Source of the DNA: Pseudomonadota bacterium
GTDB taxonomy: Bacteria > Pseudomonadota > Alphaproteobacteria > Caulobacterales > Caulobacteraceae
Direction: 5' to 3'
Length of the DNA stretch: 22,286 bases
Assembly: GCA_023456105.1 (NCBI GenBank)
Contig: JAEYAO010000097.1
Span: 1 to 22,286 of the forward strand
Made by a program: the position numbers and the translations under genes. Below the pieces are notes generated by a model that made no database searches, had not been told where the DNA came from, and saw only the letters and a program-made list of their open reading frames with translations. Below, piece by piece: positions 7,091 to 14,699 of this stretch; position 1 is the first letter of the stretch; the number at the start of each line of letters is the position of its first letter.

Positions 7091-7110
7091 ATCCTCCGCC
7101 CTGAGGCCGC

Positions 7111-7659
7111 TTACATGGAAGCGCCGCCCTGCATGGCGCTGATCTCGTTGTAGTGCTGCGAGACGATCGGCACGGCGCTGGTGGCGGCGGCCTTCAGCGC
7201 GGGCTCGTCGCCGTTGCGGGCGTAGCTGGCGTGCAGGGTCAGGGCTTCCTGGTGCGCCATGACCTGTTGCTGGATGTACAGGGTGTCGCGGGCCTGGCCC
7301 TGCGCCTGCTGCAGTTGTCGGATCATGTCGGCCTTGCGGGCGTCCAGCGCCGGCGGCGGCGGGGTCATGCCGGCGGTCTCCGCCGCGCGCTTGACGGTGG
7401 CGGTGGTCTGGGTGTGATGATCGATCATCATCTGGGCGAAGCGGCGAAGCTCTTCGTTCTGCGACGTTTGCAGAAGCACCTGGCTGGAGTTGATTTCGTA
7501 GAGGTCGCTCGCGCCGGCCATGCGGACATAGTCCATCGCGGCGGGGGCGGCCTGATCGACGGCGGCGGCTGCGATGGGGGCGGCGGCGCCGGTGGGCATG
7601 GAGCTGCAGGCGGAAAGAAGAGCGGCGGCTGCGGCCGCGGCGATAATAGCGGTCTTCAT
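7111..7659 (-). CDS. DUF4142 family lipoprotein
   Basis: The 182-aa product starts with a lipoprotein signal peptide, an alanine-rich helix ending in the lipobox LLSAC with Cys18 as the acylation site, so it is predicted to be membrane-anchored in the periplasm. The remainder is a helical, ferritin-like DUF4142 domain: DYVRMAGASDLYEINSSQV, RRFAQMMIDHHTQTTATVK and a later HQEALTLHASYA block. The biochemical role of DUF4142 proteins is not established. ATG 7659 has AAGGA about 9 bases upstream. The gene follows sdhB on the same strand after an 86-bp gap containing a short hairpin, so it may be read from the sdh promoter or from its own. Confidence 0.88.
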   Translation of the reverse strand: MKTAIIAAAAAAALLSACSSMPTGAAAPIAAAAVDQAAPAAMDYVRMAGASDLYEINSSQVLLQTSQNEELRRFAQMMIDHHTQTTATVKRAAETAGMTPPPPALDARKADMIRQLQQAQGQARDTLYIQQQVMAHQEALTLHASYARNGDEPALKAAATSAVPIVSQHYNEISAMQGGASM

Positions 7660-7710
7660 CGAGGTGTCCTTGGAGCGCGCGCAGGATTGCGCCCCAAGAA
7701 CCTTTGTTCG

Positions 7711-7728
7711 CGGAGGGGGTTCCCTCCG
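7711..7728. other. Short hairpin between sdhB and the DUF4142 gene
   Basis: CGGAGGG (7711-7717) and CCCTCCG (7722-7728) form a 7-bp stem with a GGTT loop on the plus strand. On the transcribed minus strand it lies 18 bp past the sdhB stop codon, but CGAACAAAGG follows it and not a U tract. It may be an mRNA 3'-end stabiliser or a weak terminator between sdhB and the lipoprotein gene. Confidence 0.45.
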
Positions 7729-7745
7729 ACTCCCGAAACAGCGCG

Positions 7746-8543
7746 TCAGGCCGCCTGCTTCCTGCGGCCCGGCGCGACCATCAGCTTCTTGGTCTCGGCG
7801 ATGGCCTTGGCCGGGTTCAGCCCCTTGGGGCAGACCTGGGCGCAGTTCATGATGGTGTGGCAGCGATACAGCTTGAACGGGTCCTCGAGGTCGTCCAGCC
7901 GCTTCTGCGTGGCGTCGTCGCGGCTGTCGGATATCCAGCGGTAGGACTGCAGCAGCGCCGCCGGGCCGAGATACTCTTCCTGGTTCCACCAGTACGACGG
8001 GCAGGAGGTCGAGCAGCAGGCGCACAGGATGCACTCGTACAGCCCGTCCAGCTTCTCGCGCTCGGCCGGCGTCTGCAGCCGCTCGGTTTCCGGATCGGCC
8101 ACCTCCGACTGCAGATAGGGCTGGATGGAGTCGTACTGGGCGTAGAACAGCGACAGGTCCGTCACCAAGTCCTTGACCACCGGCTGATGGGGCAGGGGGG
8201 CGATCGAGATGTTGTGCGACCGGCACTCGTCCCAGCCCTTGGTGCAGGCCAGGGTGTTGCGCCCGTCGATGTTCATCGAGCAGGAGCCGCAGATACCCTC
8301 GCGGCACGACCGGCGGAAGGCCAGGGTCGGGTCGATGCTGTTCTTGATGTGGATCAGGGCGTCCAGCAGCATCGGGCCGTGGTCGTCCGACGACACCTCA
8401 TAGACGTCCCAGCGCGGATCGGCGTCCACCTCGGGATCATAGCGGTAGACCTTGTAGGTCTTGACGTTCTTGGCGCCGGCCGGAGCCTTGTGGACCTTGC
8501 CGGTGGAGGGCTTGGAGCCTTTGGGGAGGGAGAGCTGGACCAT
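7746..8543 (-). CDS. sdhB: Succinate dehydrogenase iron-sulfur subunit SdhB
   Basis: SdhB carries electrons from the flavin of SdhA to ubiquinone in complex II. The 265-aa protein has all three cluster sites. The 2Fe-2S cluster uses Cys80, Cys85, Cys88 and Cys100 (SCREGICGSC). The 4Fe-4S cluster uses Cys171, Cys174, Cys177 and Cys238. The 3Fe-4S cluster uses Cys181, Cys228 and Cys234. The CILCACCSTSCPSYWW and CHTIMNCAQVCPKGLNP blocks are diagnostic for succinate dehydrogenase over fumarate reductase. It is the last gene of sdhCDAB and starts 3 bp after the sdhA stop codon, indicating translational coupling. Nothing is missing. Confidence 0.97.
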   Translation of the reverse strand: MVQLSLPKGSKPSTGKVHKAPAGAKNVKTYKVYRYDPEVDADPRWDVYEVSSDDHGPMLLDALIHIKNSIDPTLAFRRSCREGICGSCSMNIDGRNTLACTKGWDECRSHNISIAPLPHQPVVKDLVTDLSLFYAQYDSIQPYLQSEVADPETERLQTPAEREKLDGLYECILCACCSTSCPSYWWNQEEYLGPAALLQSYRWISDSRDDATQKRLDDLEDPFKLYRCHTIMNCAQVCPKGLNPAKAIAETKKLMVAPGRRKQAA

Positions 8544-8546
8544 TGA

Positions 8547-10331
8547 TCAGTAAACCCGGGCCTTGGGCTCGATGTACGAGACCTCGTCGGACATGGTGTA
8601 GTTGTGCACCGGACGGTAGTCGATCTGGACGCCTTCGCCGGGACGCTTCCAGGCCAGGGTGTGCTTCATCCAGTTGACGTCGTCGCGGTCCGGATAGTCC
8701 TCGCGGGCGTGGGCGCCGCGCGACTCCGTGCGGTTCAGGCCGCCTTCGATGGTGACCAGCGCCTGGGCGATCAGGTTGTCGTACTCCATCGTCTCGACCA
8801 GATCGGTGTTCCAGATCAGGCCGCGATCGGTGGTCTTGATGTCGGCGCCGGCCGCGTCGATGGCGCGCAGCTTGTCGACGCCCCCCTGCAGGGTCTCTCC
8901 GGTGCGGAACACCGCCGCGTCGGCCTGCATGGCGCGCTGCATCTGGATGCGCAGCTCGGCCGTCGGCGTCGAGCCGTCGGCGTGGCGGAAACGATCCAGG
9001 CGCGCGATGTGGGCGTCGGTCTGTGACTTGGAGGTGGACGGCACGCTGGATGCCTTGTCCACCACCTCGCCGCAACGCAGGCCGACGGCGCGGCCGAACA
9101 CCACCAGGTCGGTCAGGGAGTTGGAGCCCAGGCGATTGGCGCCGTGCACCGACACGCAGGCCGCTTCGCCCACGGCCATCAGGCCGGGCACCACGCTGTC
9201 GGGGTTTCCGTCACGCAGGGTCAACACCTCGCCGAGATAGTTCGTCGGGATGCCGCCCATGTTGTAGTGGACGGTCGGCAGGACCGGGATCGGCTCCTTG
9301 GTCACATCGACGCCGGCGAAGATCTTGGCGCTTTCCGAGATGCCCGGCAGGCGCTGGTGCAGGATCTTGGGATCCAGGTGGTCCAGGTGCAGGAAGATGT
9401 GGTCCTTGTTCGGACCCACGCCCCGACCTTCGCGGATCTCGATGGTCATGGAGCGCGAAACCATGTCGCGCGGAGCCAGGTCCTTCACGGTCGGCGCATA
9501 GCGCTCCATGAAGCGCTCGCCTTCGGAGTTGGTCAGATAGCCGCCCTCGCCGCGCGCGCCCTCGGTGATCAGGCAGCCGGCGCCGTAGATGCCGGTCGGG
9601 TGGAACTGCACGAACTCCATGTCCTGCAAGGGCAGGCCGGCGCGCAGCACCATGGCGTTGCCGTCGCCGGTGCAGGTGTGGGCCGAGGTGGCCGAGAAAT
9701 AGGCGCGGCCGTATCCGCCGGTCGCCAGCACCACCATCTTGGCGCGGAACTGGTGAAGCGCGCCCGTGTCGAGCTGGAGCGCCGTCACGCCCGTGCAGGC
9801 GCCGTCCTGCATGATCAGGTCCAGCGCGAAGTACTCGATGAAGAACTTCACCTCGCGACGCACCGACTGGCCGTACAGCGTGTGCAGGATGGCGTGGCCG
9901 GTGCGGTCGGCGGCGGCGCAGGTGCGCTGCACCGGGCCCTCGCCGAAGTTGCGCGTCATGCCGCCGAAGGCGCGCTGATAGATCTTGCCTTCGTCCGTGC
10001 GGGAGAAGGGCACGCCCCAGTGCTCCAGCTCATAGACCGCCTTAGGGGCGTTCCTGACCAGATATTCGATGGCGTCCTGGTCGCCCAGCCAGTCCGACCC
10101 CTTGACGGTGTCGTACATGTGCCACTGCCAGCTGTCCTCGCCCATGTTGCCGAGCGAGGCGGAGATGCCGCCCTGCGCCGCCACGGTGTGCGAGCGCGTC
10201 GGGAAGACCTTGGTGACGCAGGCGACCTTGAGGCCCTGCTGGGCGGCGCCCAGGGCGGCGCGCAAGCCCGATCCGCCGGCGCCGACGACGACGACGTCGT
10301 ATTCGTGGTCGATGAACTCGTAAGCAGCCAT
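8547..10331 (-). CDS. sdhA: Succinate dehydrogenase flavoprotein subunit SdhA
   Basis: SdhA oxidises succinate to fumarate with covalently bound FAD on the cytoplasmic face of the inner membrane. The 594-aa product has the dinucleotide motif VVGAGGSGLRAALGAA (residues 15-30) and the flavin-linking His48 in SHTVAAQGG. The substrate-site block HPTGIYGAGCLITEGARGEGG starts at His244, and the catalytic arginine is in the PRDMVSRS motif (Arg293). ATG 10331 is chosen over a TTG 18 bases upstream because it gives the usual N-terminus MAAYEFIDHEYDVVVVG and lies 7 bp past the sdhD stop codon. GGAG lies about 12 bases upstream, slightly far but usable. Confidence 0.97.
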   Translation of the reverse strand: MAAYEFIDHEYDVVVVGAGGSGLRAALGAAQQGLKVACVTKVFPTRSHTVAAQGGISASLGNMGEDSWQWHMYDTVKGSDWLGDQDAIEYLVRNAPKAVYELEHWGVPFSRTDEGKIYQRAFGGMTRNFGEGPVQRTCAAADRTGHAILHTLYGQSVRREVKFFIEYFALDLIMQDGACTGVTALQLDTGALHQFRAKMVVLATGGYGRAYFSATSAHTCTGDGNAMVLRAGLPLQDMEFVQFHPTGIYGAGCLITEGARGEGGYLTNSEGERFMERYAPTVKDLAPRDMVSRSMTIEIREGRGVGPNKDHIFLHLDHLDPKILHQRLPGISESAKIFAGVDVTKEPIPVLPTVHYNMGGIPTNYLGEVLTLRDGNPDSVVPGLMAVGEAACVSVHGANRLGSNSLTDLVVFGRAVGLRCGEVVDKASSVPSTSKSQTDAHIARLDRFRHADGSTPTAELRIQMQRAMQADAAVFRTGETLQGGVDKLRAIDAAGADIKTTDRGLIWNTDLVETMEYDNLIAQALVTIEGGLNRTESRGAHAREDYPDRDDVNWMKHTLAWKRPGEGVQIDYRPVHNYTMSDEVSYIEPKARVY

Positions 10332-10338
10332 ACCGAAA

Positions 10339-10746
10339 TCAGGCTCCAAAGCCGGCGGGCAGCGGCGCGGAACCCAGCGCCAGCCGCACGATGAAGAAGA
10401 CGCTGGCGACCGCCAGCAAGACGCAGATCACGGCGATCAGCCCCAGAAGGGTTCCGCGTGGACCGGGCCGATGGATGTAGTCGTCGACCACCACCTTCAG
10501 GCCCATGTTCATGTGCCAGATGGAGATCAGCAGGGTCGCGGCCAACAGCAGGGCGTTCACCGGGCTTGCGAACCACGCCGTCACGCCGTCGTAGCCTGCC
10601 CCCGACAGCACCGCCGCGCTCCACAGGCCCCACAGCACCAGGGGGATAAGGATCAGCGAGGACAGGCGCTCGGCCGTCCACTCGCCCGCGCCGTGGCGCT
10701 CGGAGACTTTGACGCCCTTCACAAAGGCCTTCTGCTGGCGGCTCAC
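10339..10746 (-). CDS. sdhD: Succinate dehydrogenase membrane anchor subunit SdhD
   Basis: SdhD and SdhC form the membrane anchor that binds haem b and ubiquinone. The 135-aa protein has three predicted membrane helices (about 31-48, 63-80 and 98-122). GEWTAERLSS precedes helix 1. His78 in ISIWHMNMGLK is the probable haem ligand, and Asp89-Tyr90 in VVDDYIHR fits the quinone-site pair. The start is GTG 10746, which overlaps the sdhC stop codon as GTGA and has GGAAAGG about 8 bases upstream; the next Met codon is far inside. The overlap suggests coupled translation with sdhC. Confidence 0.93.
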   Translation of the reverse strand: MSRQQKAFVKGVKVSERHGAGEWTAERLSSLILIPLVLWGLWSAAVLSGAGYDGVTAWFASPVNALLLAATLLISIWHMNMGLKVVVDDYIHRPGPRGTLLGLIAVICVLLAVASVFFIVRLALGSAPLPAGFGA

Positions 10747-11219
10747 AGCGTCACCTTTCCGGAAGCGAACAGATAGGCCCAAAAGCCCAGTGCGATCACG
10801 ATGGCGGCGATCATGCTGACCAGCGTCAGATTGGTCGCCGACTTGGGCGTTAGGCCGGAGCCCGCGTCCCAGATCAGATGCCGGACGCCGGCCGTCAGGT
10901 GATAGGCCGCCGCAAGCGTCAGGCCGAACCAGATCAGAAGCCCCAGAGGCGAGCCCATGACCGCGACGAAACCGGCGTAGGCGTCAGGCCCGAACGTCGC
11001 CGCCGCGATCCAGGCCGCCACGAACAGGGCACCGACCGACAGCGCGATCGCCGCTCCCCGGTTCAGGATCGAACCCGCCATGGTCAGGTGGAAGCGCCAG
11101 ACCTGCAGGTGCGGCGACAGCGGCCGGATGCGTCCGTTCGGCTGCTGGATGAAACGGCCGGTCTGGTCGTCGCGCGCATCCTTGGGATGGTCGCCGGACA
11201 CCGGGCTGGAGTCGGTCAT
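10743..11219 (-). CDS. sdhC: Succinate dehydrogenase cytochrome b556 subunit SdhC
   Basis: First gene of the sdh operon; product 158 aa. A soluble N-terminus of about 30 residues precedes the family block RPLSPHLQVWRFHLTMAGSILNRG (31-54), in which S-I-x-x-R belongs to the quinone site. Three hydrophobic segments follow (about 55-75, 88-108 and 127-150). YHLTAGVRHLIWD carries His107, which corresponds to the haem-ligating histidine of E. coli SdhC. ATG 11219 is chosen over an in-frame TTG 15 bases upstream. Only a weak GAGAA precedes the start, about 12 bases away, unlike the stronger sites inside the operon. Confidence 0.93.
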   Translation of the reverse strand: MTDSSPVSGDHPKDARDDQTGRFIQQPNGRIRPLSPHLQVWRFHLTMAGSILNRGAAIALSVGALFVAAWIAAATFGPDAYAGFVAVMGSPLGLLIWFGLTLAAAYHLTAGVRHLIWDAGSGLTPKSATNLTLVSMIAAIVIALGFWAYLFASGKVTL

Positions 11220-11270
11220 GCGAATAGTTCTCAAAAGCGAGTGAATTCAATCGCCGGGAGGGTGGGGAAG

Positions 11271-11299
11271 GCTTTAGTGTCGCGGGGCCGGAGGGTCAA
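11271..11299 (-). promoter_or_regulatory. Candidate promoter of the sdhCDAB operon
   Basis: On the minus strand TTGACC (11299-11294) is followed after 17 bases by TAAAGC (11276-11271). The -35 matches the TTGAC core well, and CTAAAGC resembles the GCTANAWC-type -10 used in Caulobacter. Transcription would start near 11264 and leave a leader of roughly 45 bases before sdhC. This is pattern matching only. Confidence 0.45.
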
Positions 11300-11346
11300 C
11301 GCAGAGGGGTCGCCATCGCGCTGGTCCGGCGCCTCTTCCACCCTAT

Positions 11347-12227
11347 ATGCGACGCATGACAGACGCCCTTCAGCCTCGTTCCGTCCTGCGCCAGCACCCG
11401 GCCCACCGCGACGACATCGGCGACTTGGTGACGCGCCGGCCGGTGCCCGGGCCGGGGATCGAGCAGATCGATCCCTTCCTATTCCTGAACCATCACGGGC
11501 CGCAGACCTATCCGCCGAACAACCGCGGCCTGCCGTTCGGACCGCATCCGCATCGCGGCTTCGAGACCGTGACCTTCATCCTGGAGGGCGAGCTGGCGCA
11601 CAACGACTCGGGCGGCGGCGAGAGCATCATCCGCGCCGGCGGGGTCACTGGATGACCGCGGGCTCCGGTCTGATCCACGCCGAGCTGTCGCCCGAGAGCT
11701 TCAAGCGGGCGGGCGGGCCGATGGAGATCCTGCAGCTGTGGGTCAATCTGCCCGGTCGGCTGAAGATGACGGCGCCGAACTACGTCGGTCTGCAGGCGTC
11801 CGATCTCCCGACCTTCCGCACCGATACGGGCGTGACGGTGGAGCCCGTCTCGGGCTCATGGCTGGGCGTCGATGCGCCGATCCAGTCGCTGATCGACATT
11901 CATCTGGCGGTGCTGCGCATGGAGCCCGGCGCGCGCTTCGAGAGCCCGGTGGCGAGAGGCCGCAACGTCTTCCTCTATGTCGTGCGCGGCCGTGTCTCTG
12001 TCGGCGCGACGCCTGTCGAACCCTGGAGTCTCGTCCAGATGGACGATGACGGCGACGCCGTCGAGATCACCGCCGGGGATGAAGCGGTCGTGCTGCTGGG
12101 CCACGCCCAGCCGATCGGCGAACCGGTGTTCAGCCACGGCCCCTTCGTCATGAACACGCGCGAGGAGATCGTGCAGGCGATCCACGACTATCAGGCCGGC
12201 CGCTTCGGACCGCCGCCTTCGGTCTGA
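11347..12227 (+). pseudogene. Pirin family protein (cupin), single frameshift
   Basis: With one base restored the product is about 290 aa, a full-length bicupin pirin. Pirins are iron-binding proteins; several bacterial members have quercetinase-like activity or affect central metabolism, so the role here is open. The N-terminal cupin has PFLFLNHHGP, GPHPHRGFETVTFILEGE and HNDSGG. Metal ligands are His64 and His66 (HPHRG), then His108 and Glu110 in MTAGSGLIHAE. The frame ends at TGA 11653-11655 after SIIRAGGVTG, while WMTAGSGLIHAE continues in the -1 frame to 12227. Inserting one C to read GTC CAC TGG ATG at about 11645-11649 restores the canonical G-V-x-W-M-T-A-G. ATG 11356 is an alternative start. 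No good ribosome binding site precedes either. Confidence 0.85.
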
Positions 12228-12234
12228 AGCTCGT

Positions 12235-12648
12235 TCAGCCCGCCGCGATCTCGTCCATGGCCTCGACCATGGCGACCGGGCCGTAGGGCGCGGCGGGACC
12301 GCGTCCCCAGACGGGGTCGGGCCAGAGCGGATCGTCGCGCCGCCGACCCAGCACATGGACATGCAGTTGCGCCGTCACATTGCCGAGGACGCCGATGTTC
12401 AGCTTGTCGATGGGTCGATCCAGCCGATCGCCGATGCGCCGCACGATCCCGCCCGCCCGCACCGTCTCCTCCGTAAGAAGGGCGCGCTGGTCGGCGGACA
12501 GGTCCTCCAGCTCGACGGCGCCCTCCGCGCGGGGGATCAGGATCAACCACGGAAACCGTCCGTCGTCCTGCAAACGCACATGGCACAGCGGCCAGTCCGT
12601 GACGGCGATGGAACCGTTGACGAAGGCTGGATCGGGAGCGAAGACCAC
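12235..12648 (-). CDS. HIT-family (histidine triad) protein
   Basis: A 137-aa HIT-fold protein, a family of nucleotide hydrolases and transferases. ITDWPLCHV-type sequence (here VTDWPLCHVRLQDDGRFPW) and LILIPR form the N-terminal strands. The triad region reads NVTAQLHVHVLGRRRDD, giving Q-x-H-x-H with Gln in place of the first histidine. This is usual for one proteobacterial subgroup that also shows the conserved D-P-x-W-P-x-P-V-W-G seen here. The start is GTG 12648, two bases after the SIMPL gene stop codon; longer frames read into SIMPL coding sequence and give an Arg-rich non-family N-terminus. It is probably co-transcribed with the SIMPL gene. Its 3' end faces the pirin gene 7 bp away. 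Confidence 0.85.
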   Translation of the reverse strand: MVFAPDPAFVNGSIAVTDWPLCHVRLQDDGRFPWLILIPRAEGAVELEDLSADQRALLTEETVRAGGIVRRIGDRLDRPIDKLNIGVLGNVTAQLHVHVLGRRRDDPLWPDPVWGRGPAAPYGPVAMVEAMDEIAAG

Positions 12649-12650
12649 GC

Positions 12651-13532
12651 CTAGTTCAACTCGAAGATGACGCAGGCGCTGTCGCTCATCCGCTGCTTGG
12701 GCGGCTGAAGCGTCAGCTGGGCCATGTCGATGGCGGCCTCGCTCGGCGGGGGAGGCGGCGCGGGCGGTGGAGGTGGGGGAGGCGCGCCGACCCGGCTTCC
12801 CGTCACCACGATGTCGGAGGCGTCCACCGAATAGGCCGCATCGTCCGAGCCTCCATAGGAGGGCCAGCCGACCAGCACATCCGTCTGACACGCCCGGCCT
12901 GTCGGATCGATCAGCTTGACGGCGCCAAGCGTCGCGCCTGCGGACTGCGCGGCGGTCTGGGCCCGCCTGCGCGCGTCCTTGACCGCCTCTGCCGCCAGGT
13001 TGGCCTTCCAGGCGTTTTCGGGCTCCAGGCTGAAGCTGACCTGGCCGAGCGACGCGGGCCGGGCGGCCAGGAGCGTGGCGTAGATGCGTTCGATCAGCGA
13101 CACGTCATCGACGTACACGGTCACCGTGGCCACCGCCTCATAGCGCTCGATGCGGTCCGCGCGGCGGTTTTCACGCAGCACGCCGTCCTCGTCGCGGTAC
13201 TGGTCGTACAGGGGCTGGGTGGTCAGCGAGGTCTGGACCCGCACCTTGTCCTCGCCATAGGCGCCCAGCGTCCGGCTGACGGCGCGCACCTGGTCGGCGG
13301 CGGCGCGGGACGCCTCGGCCACGCTGCGATCCACCGAGCGGAAGCCGGCGGACACATAGGCGCGGTTCGCGGTCAAATCGACCTGAACCAGGCCGGTCGA
13401 GGCGATCACCGGCGCCCGCATCCACCAGGGCGCGGACACATAGGTCTCGCCTCGCTGCACCGGGGTTTGTGCGAGTGCGGGCGAAGCGGCGGCGATGACG
13501 AGCAGCGACGTTGTCAGCAGGGCGAGGCGCAT
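12651..13532 (-). CDS. Periplasmic SIMPL-domain (DUF541) protein with polyproline tract
   Basis: The 293-aa product begins with a clear Sec signal peptide (cleavage after ASPALA, near residue 21). Residues about 40-215 form the SIMPL domain: STGLVQVDLTANRAYVSAGF, then VAEASRAAADQVRAVSRTL, YEAVATVTVYVDDVSLI and an AAEAVKDARRRAQTAAQSAG helix, as in the family. The C-terminal part is unusual: DIVVTGSR (240-247), which looks like a TonB box, then a run of about 13 residues that is almost all proline (251-263), then a short tail with Cys287. SIMPL proteins are envelope proteins without a firmly assigned chemistry. ATG 13532 has GGAG about 9 bases upstream. The HIT gene follows after 2 bp. Confidence 0.88.
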   Translation of the reverse strand: MRLALLTTSLLVIAAASPALAQTPVQRGETYVSAPWWMRAPVIASTGLVQVDLTANRAYVSAGFRSVDRSVAEASRAAADQVRAVSRTLGAYGEDKVRVQTSLTTQPLYDQYRDEDGVLRENRRADRIERYEAVATVTVYVDDVSLIERIYATLLAARPASLGQVSFSLEPENAWKANLAAEAVKDARRRAQTAAQSAGATLGAVKLIDPTGRACQTDVLVGWPSYGGSDDAAYSVDASDIVVTGSRVGAPPPPPPPAPPPPPSEAAIDMAQLTLQPPKQRMSDSACVIFELN

Positions 13533-13663
13533 GGCGGGCTCCTGTTCGATCTGGAACTAGTCGCAGGCCTGAGCGTGGCCGTAAAGCCCGGTTCTTGCAG
13601 CCGCGCCGCGCGGGGTCTAGACCGCCGCCACCCTATCCTTTTTCCCCATCCGGAGACCTCCCC

Positions 13664-14626
13664 ATGGCTCGCGCGAAGATCGCCCTTATCGGCGCCGGAA
13701 TGATCGGCGGCACCCTGGCCCACGTGGCGGCGCGCGAGGCGCTGGGCGACGTGATCCTGTTCGACATCGCCGAAGGCACGCCCCAGGGCAAGGCGCTGGA
13801 CATCGCCGAGGCCACCGCCGTGTTCGGCTCGGACGTGTCGCTGAAGGGAGCCAACGACTACGCCGACATCGCGGGCGCGGACGTCTGCATCGTCACCGCC
13901 GGCGTGCCGCGCAAGCCGGGCATGAGCCGCGACGACCTGATCGGCATCAACCTCAAGGTCATGAAGGCCGTGGGCGAGGGCATCAAGGCGCACGCGCCGG
14001 ACGCCTTTGTGATCTGCATCACCAACCCGCTCGACGCCATGGTGTGGGCGCTGCAGAAGTTCTCAGGGCTCCCCAAGGAAAAGGTCGTCGGCATGGCCGG
14101 CGTGCTGGATTCGGCCCGCTTCGCCTACTTCCTGGCGGAAAAGACCGGCGTGTCGGTGCAGGACATCCACGCCTGGACGCTGGGCGGACACGGCGATGAC
14201 ATGGTGCCGATGGTGCGCCACTCGACGATCGGCGGCCTGCCGCTGCCGGACGCGGTCGAGGCCGGCTTCCTCAGCCAGGGCGACCTGGACGCCATCGTCG
14301 AGCGCACCAGGAAGGGCGGCGGCGAGATCGTGGCCCTGCTCAAGACCGGCTCGGCCTTCTACGCCCCGGCCGAAAGCGCCATCGCCATGGCCAAGTCCTA
14401 CCTGCTGGACCAGAAGCGTGTCCTGCCCTGCGCCGTGTGGCTCTCGGGCGAGTACGGCTTGTCGGACCTTTATGTCGGCGTGCCCGCCCTGATCGGCGCC
14501 GGCGGCGTCGAGAAGATCGTCGAGTTCACCACCAACGATGACGAAAAGGCCATGCTGGCCAAGTCGGTGGAGTCGGTCCAGGGCCTGATCCAGGCCTGCA
14601 AGGACATCGACGGTTCTCTGGCGTAA
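13664..14626 (+). CDS. mdh: Malate dehydrogenase (NAD-dependent)
   Basis: Mdh oxidises malate to oxaloacetate with NAD in the TCA cycle. The 320-aa protein is of the LDH-like type found in alphaproteobacteria. It has the Rossmann motif GAGMIGG (10-16), Asp34 for NAD preference, substrate arginines Arg83 and Arg89 in VPRKPGMSRDDL, and ITNPLDAM (119-126). The catalytic pair is Asp149/His176, with Arg152 in LDSARFA. The arginine in VPRKPG, where lactate dehydrogenases have glutamine, supports malate as substrate. ATG 13664 has CGGAGA upstream. A 10-bp perfect palindrome, GGTCTAGACC (13614-13623), lies about 40 bp before the start and may be part of its promoter or an operator. sucC and sucD, which often follow mdh in this class, are absent here; a terminator follows directly. 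Confidence 0.96.
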   Translation: MARAKIALIGAGMIGGTLAHVAAREALGDVILFDIAEGTPQGKALDIAEATAVFGSDVSLKGANDYADIAGADVCIVTAGVPRKPGMSRDDLIGINLKVMKAVGEGIKAHAPDAFVICITNPLDAMVWALQKFSGLPKEKVVGMAGVLDSARFAYFLAEKTGVSVQDIHAWTLGGHGDDMVPMVRHSTIGGLPLPDAVEAGFLSQGDLDAIVERTRKGGGEIVALLKTGSAFYAPAESAIAMAKSYLLDQKRVLPCAVWLSGEYGLSDLYVGVPALIGAGGVEKIVEFTTNDDEKAMLAKSVESVQGLIQACKDIDGSLA

Positions 14627-14648
14627 GCCGCCTTCCACTGAATGCGAG

Positions 14649-14676
14649 AAGGGCCGCGGACACGTCCGCGGCCCTT
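14649..14676. terminator. Strong hairpin terminator between convergent mdh and zapE
   Basis: AAGGGCCGCGGA (14649-14660) pairs perfectly with TCCGCGGCCCTT (14665-14676) around a CACG loop, a 12-bp GC-rich stem. It begins 22 bp after the mdh stop codon and ends 23 bp beyond the zapE stop codon, so it can serve both directions. No long T run is present on either side beyond the TT of the stem itself, so efficiency is uncertain. Confidence 0.65.
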
Positions 14677-14699
14677 CCGAGAACAGACGCCGATGTGTC

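Noticed and set aside
8604..10394. Long plus-strand open frames over sdhA
   Set aside because: They are antisense to an sdhA gene with every family motif in place and show no recognisable domain.
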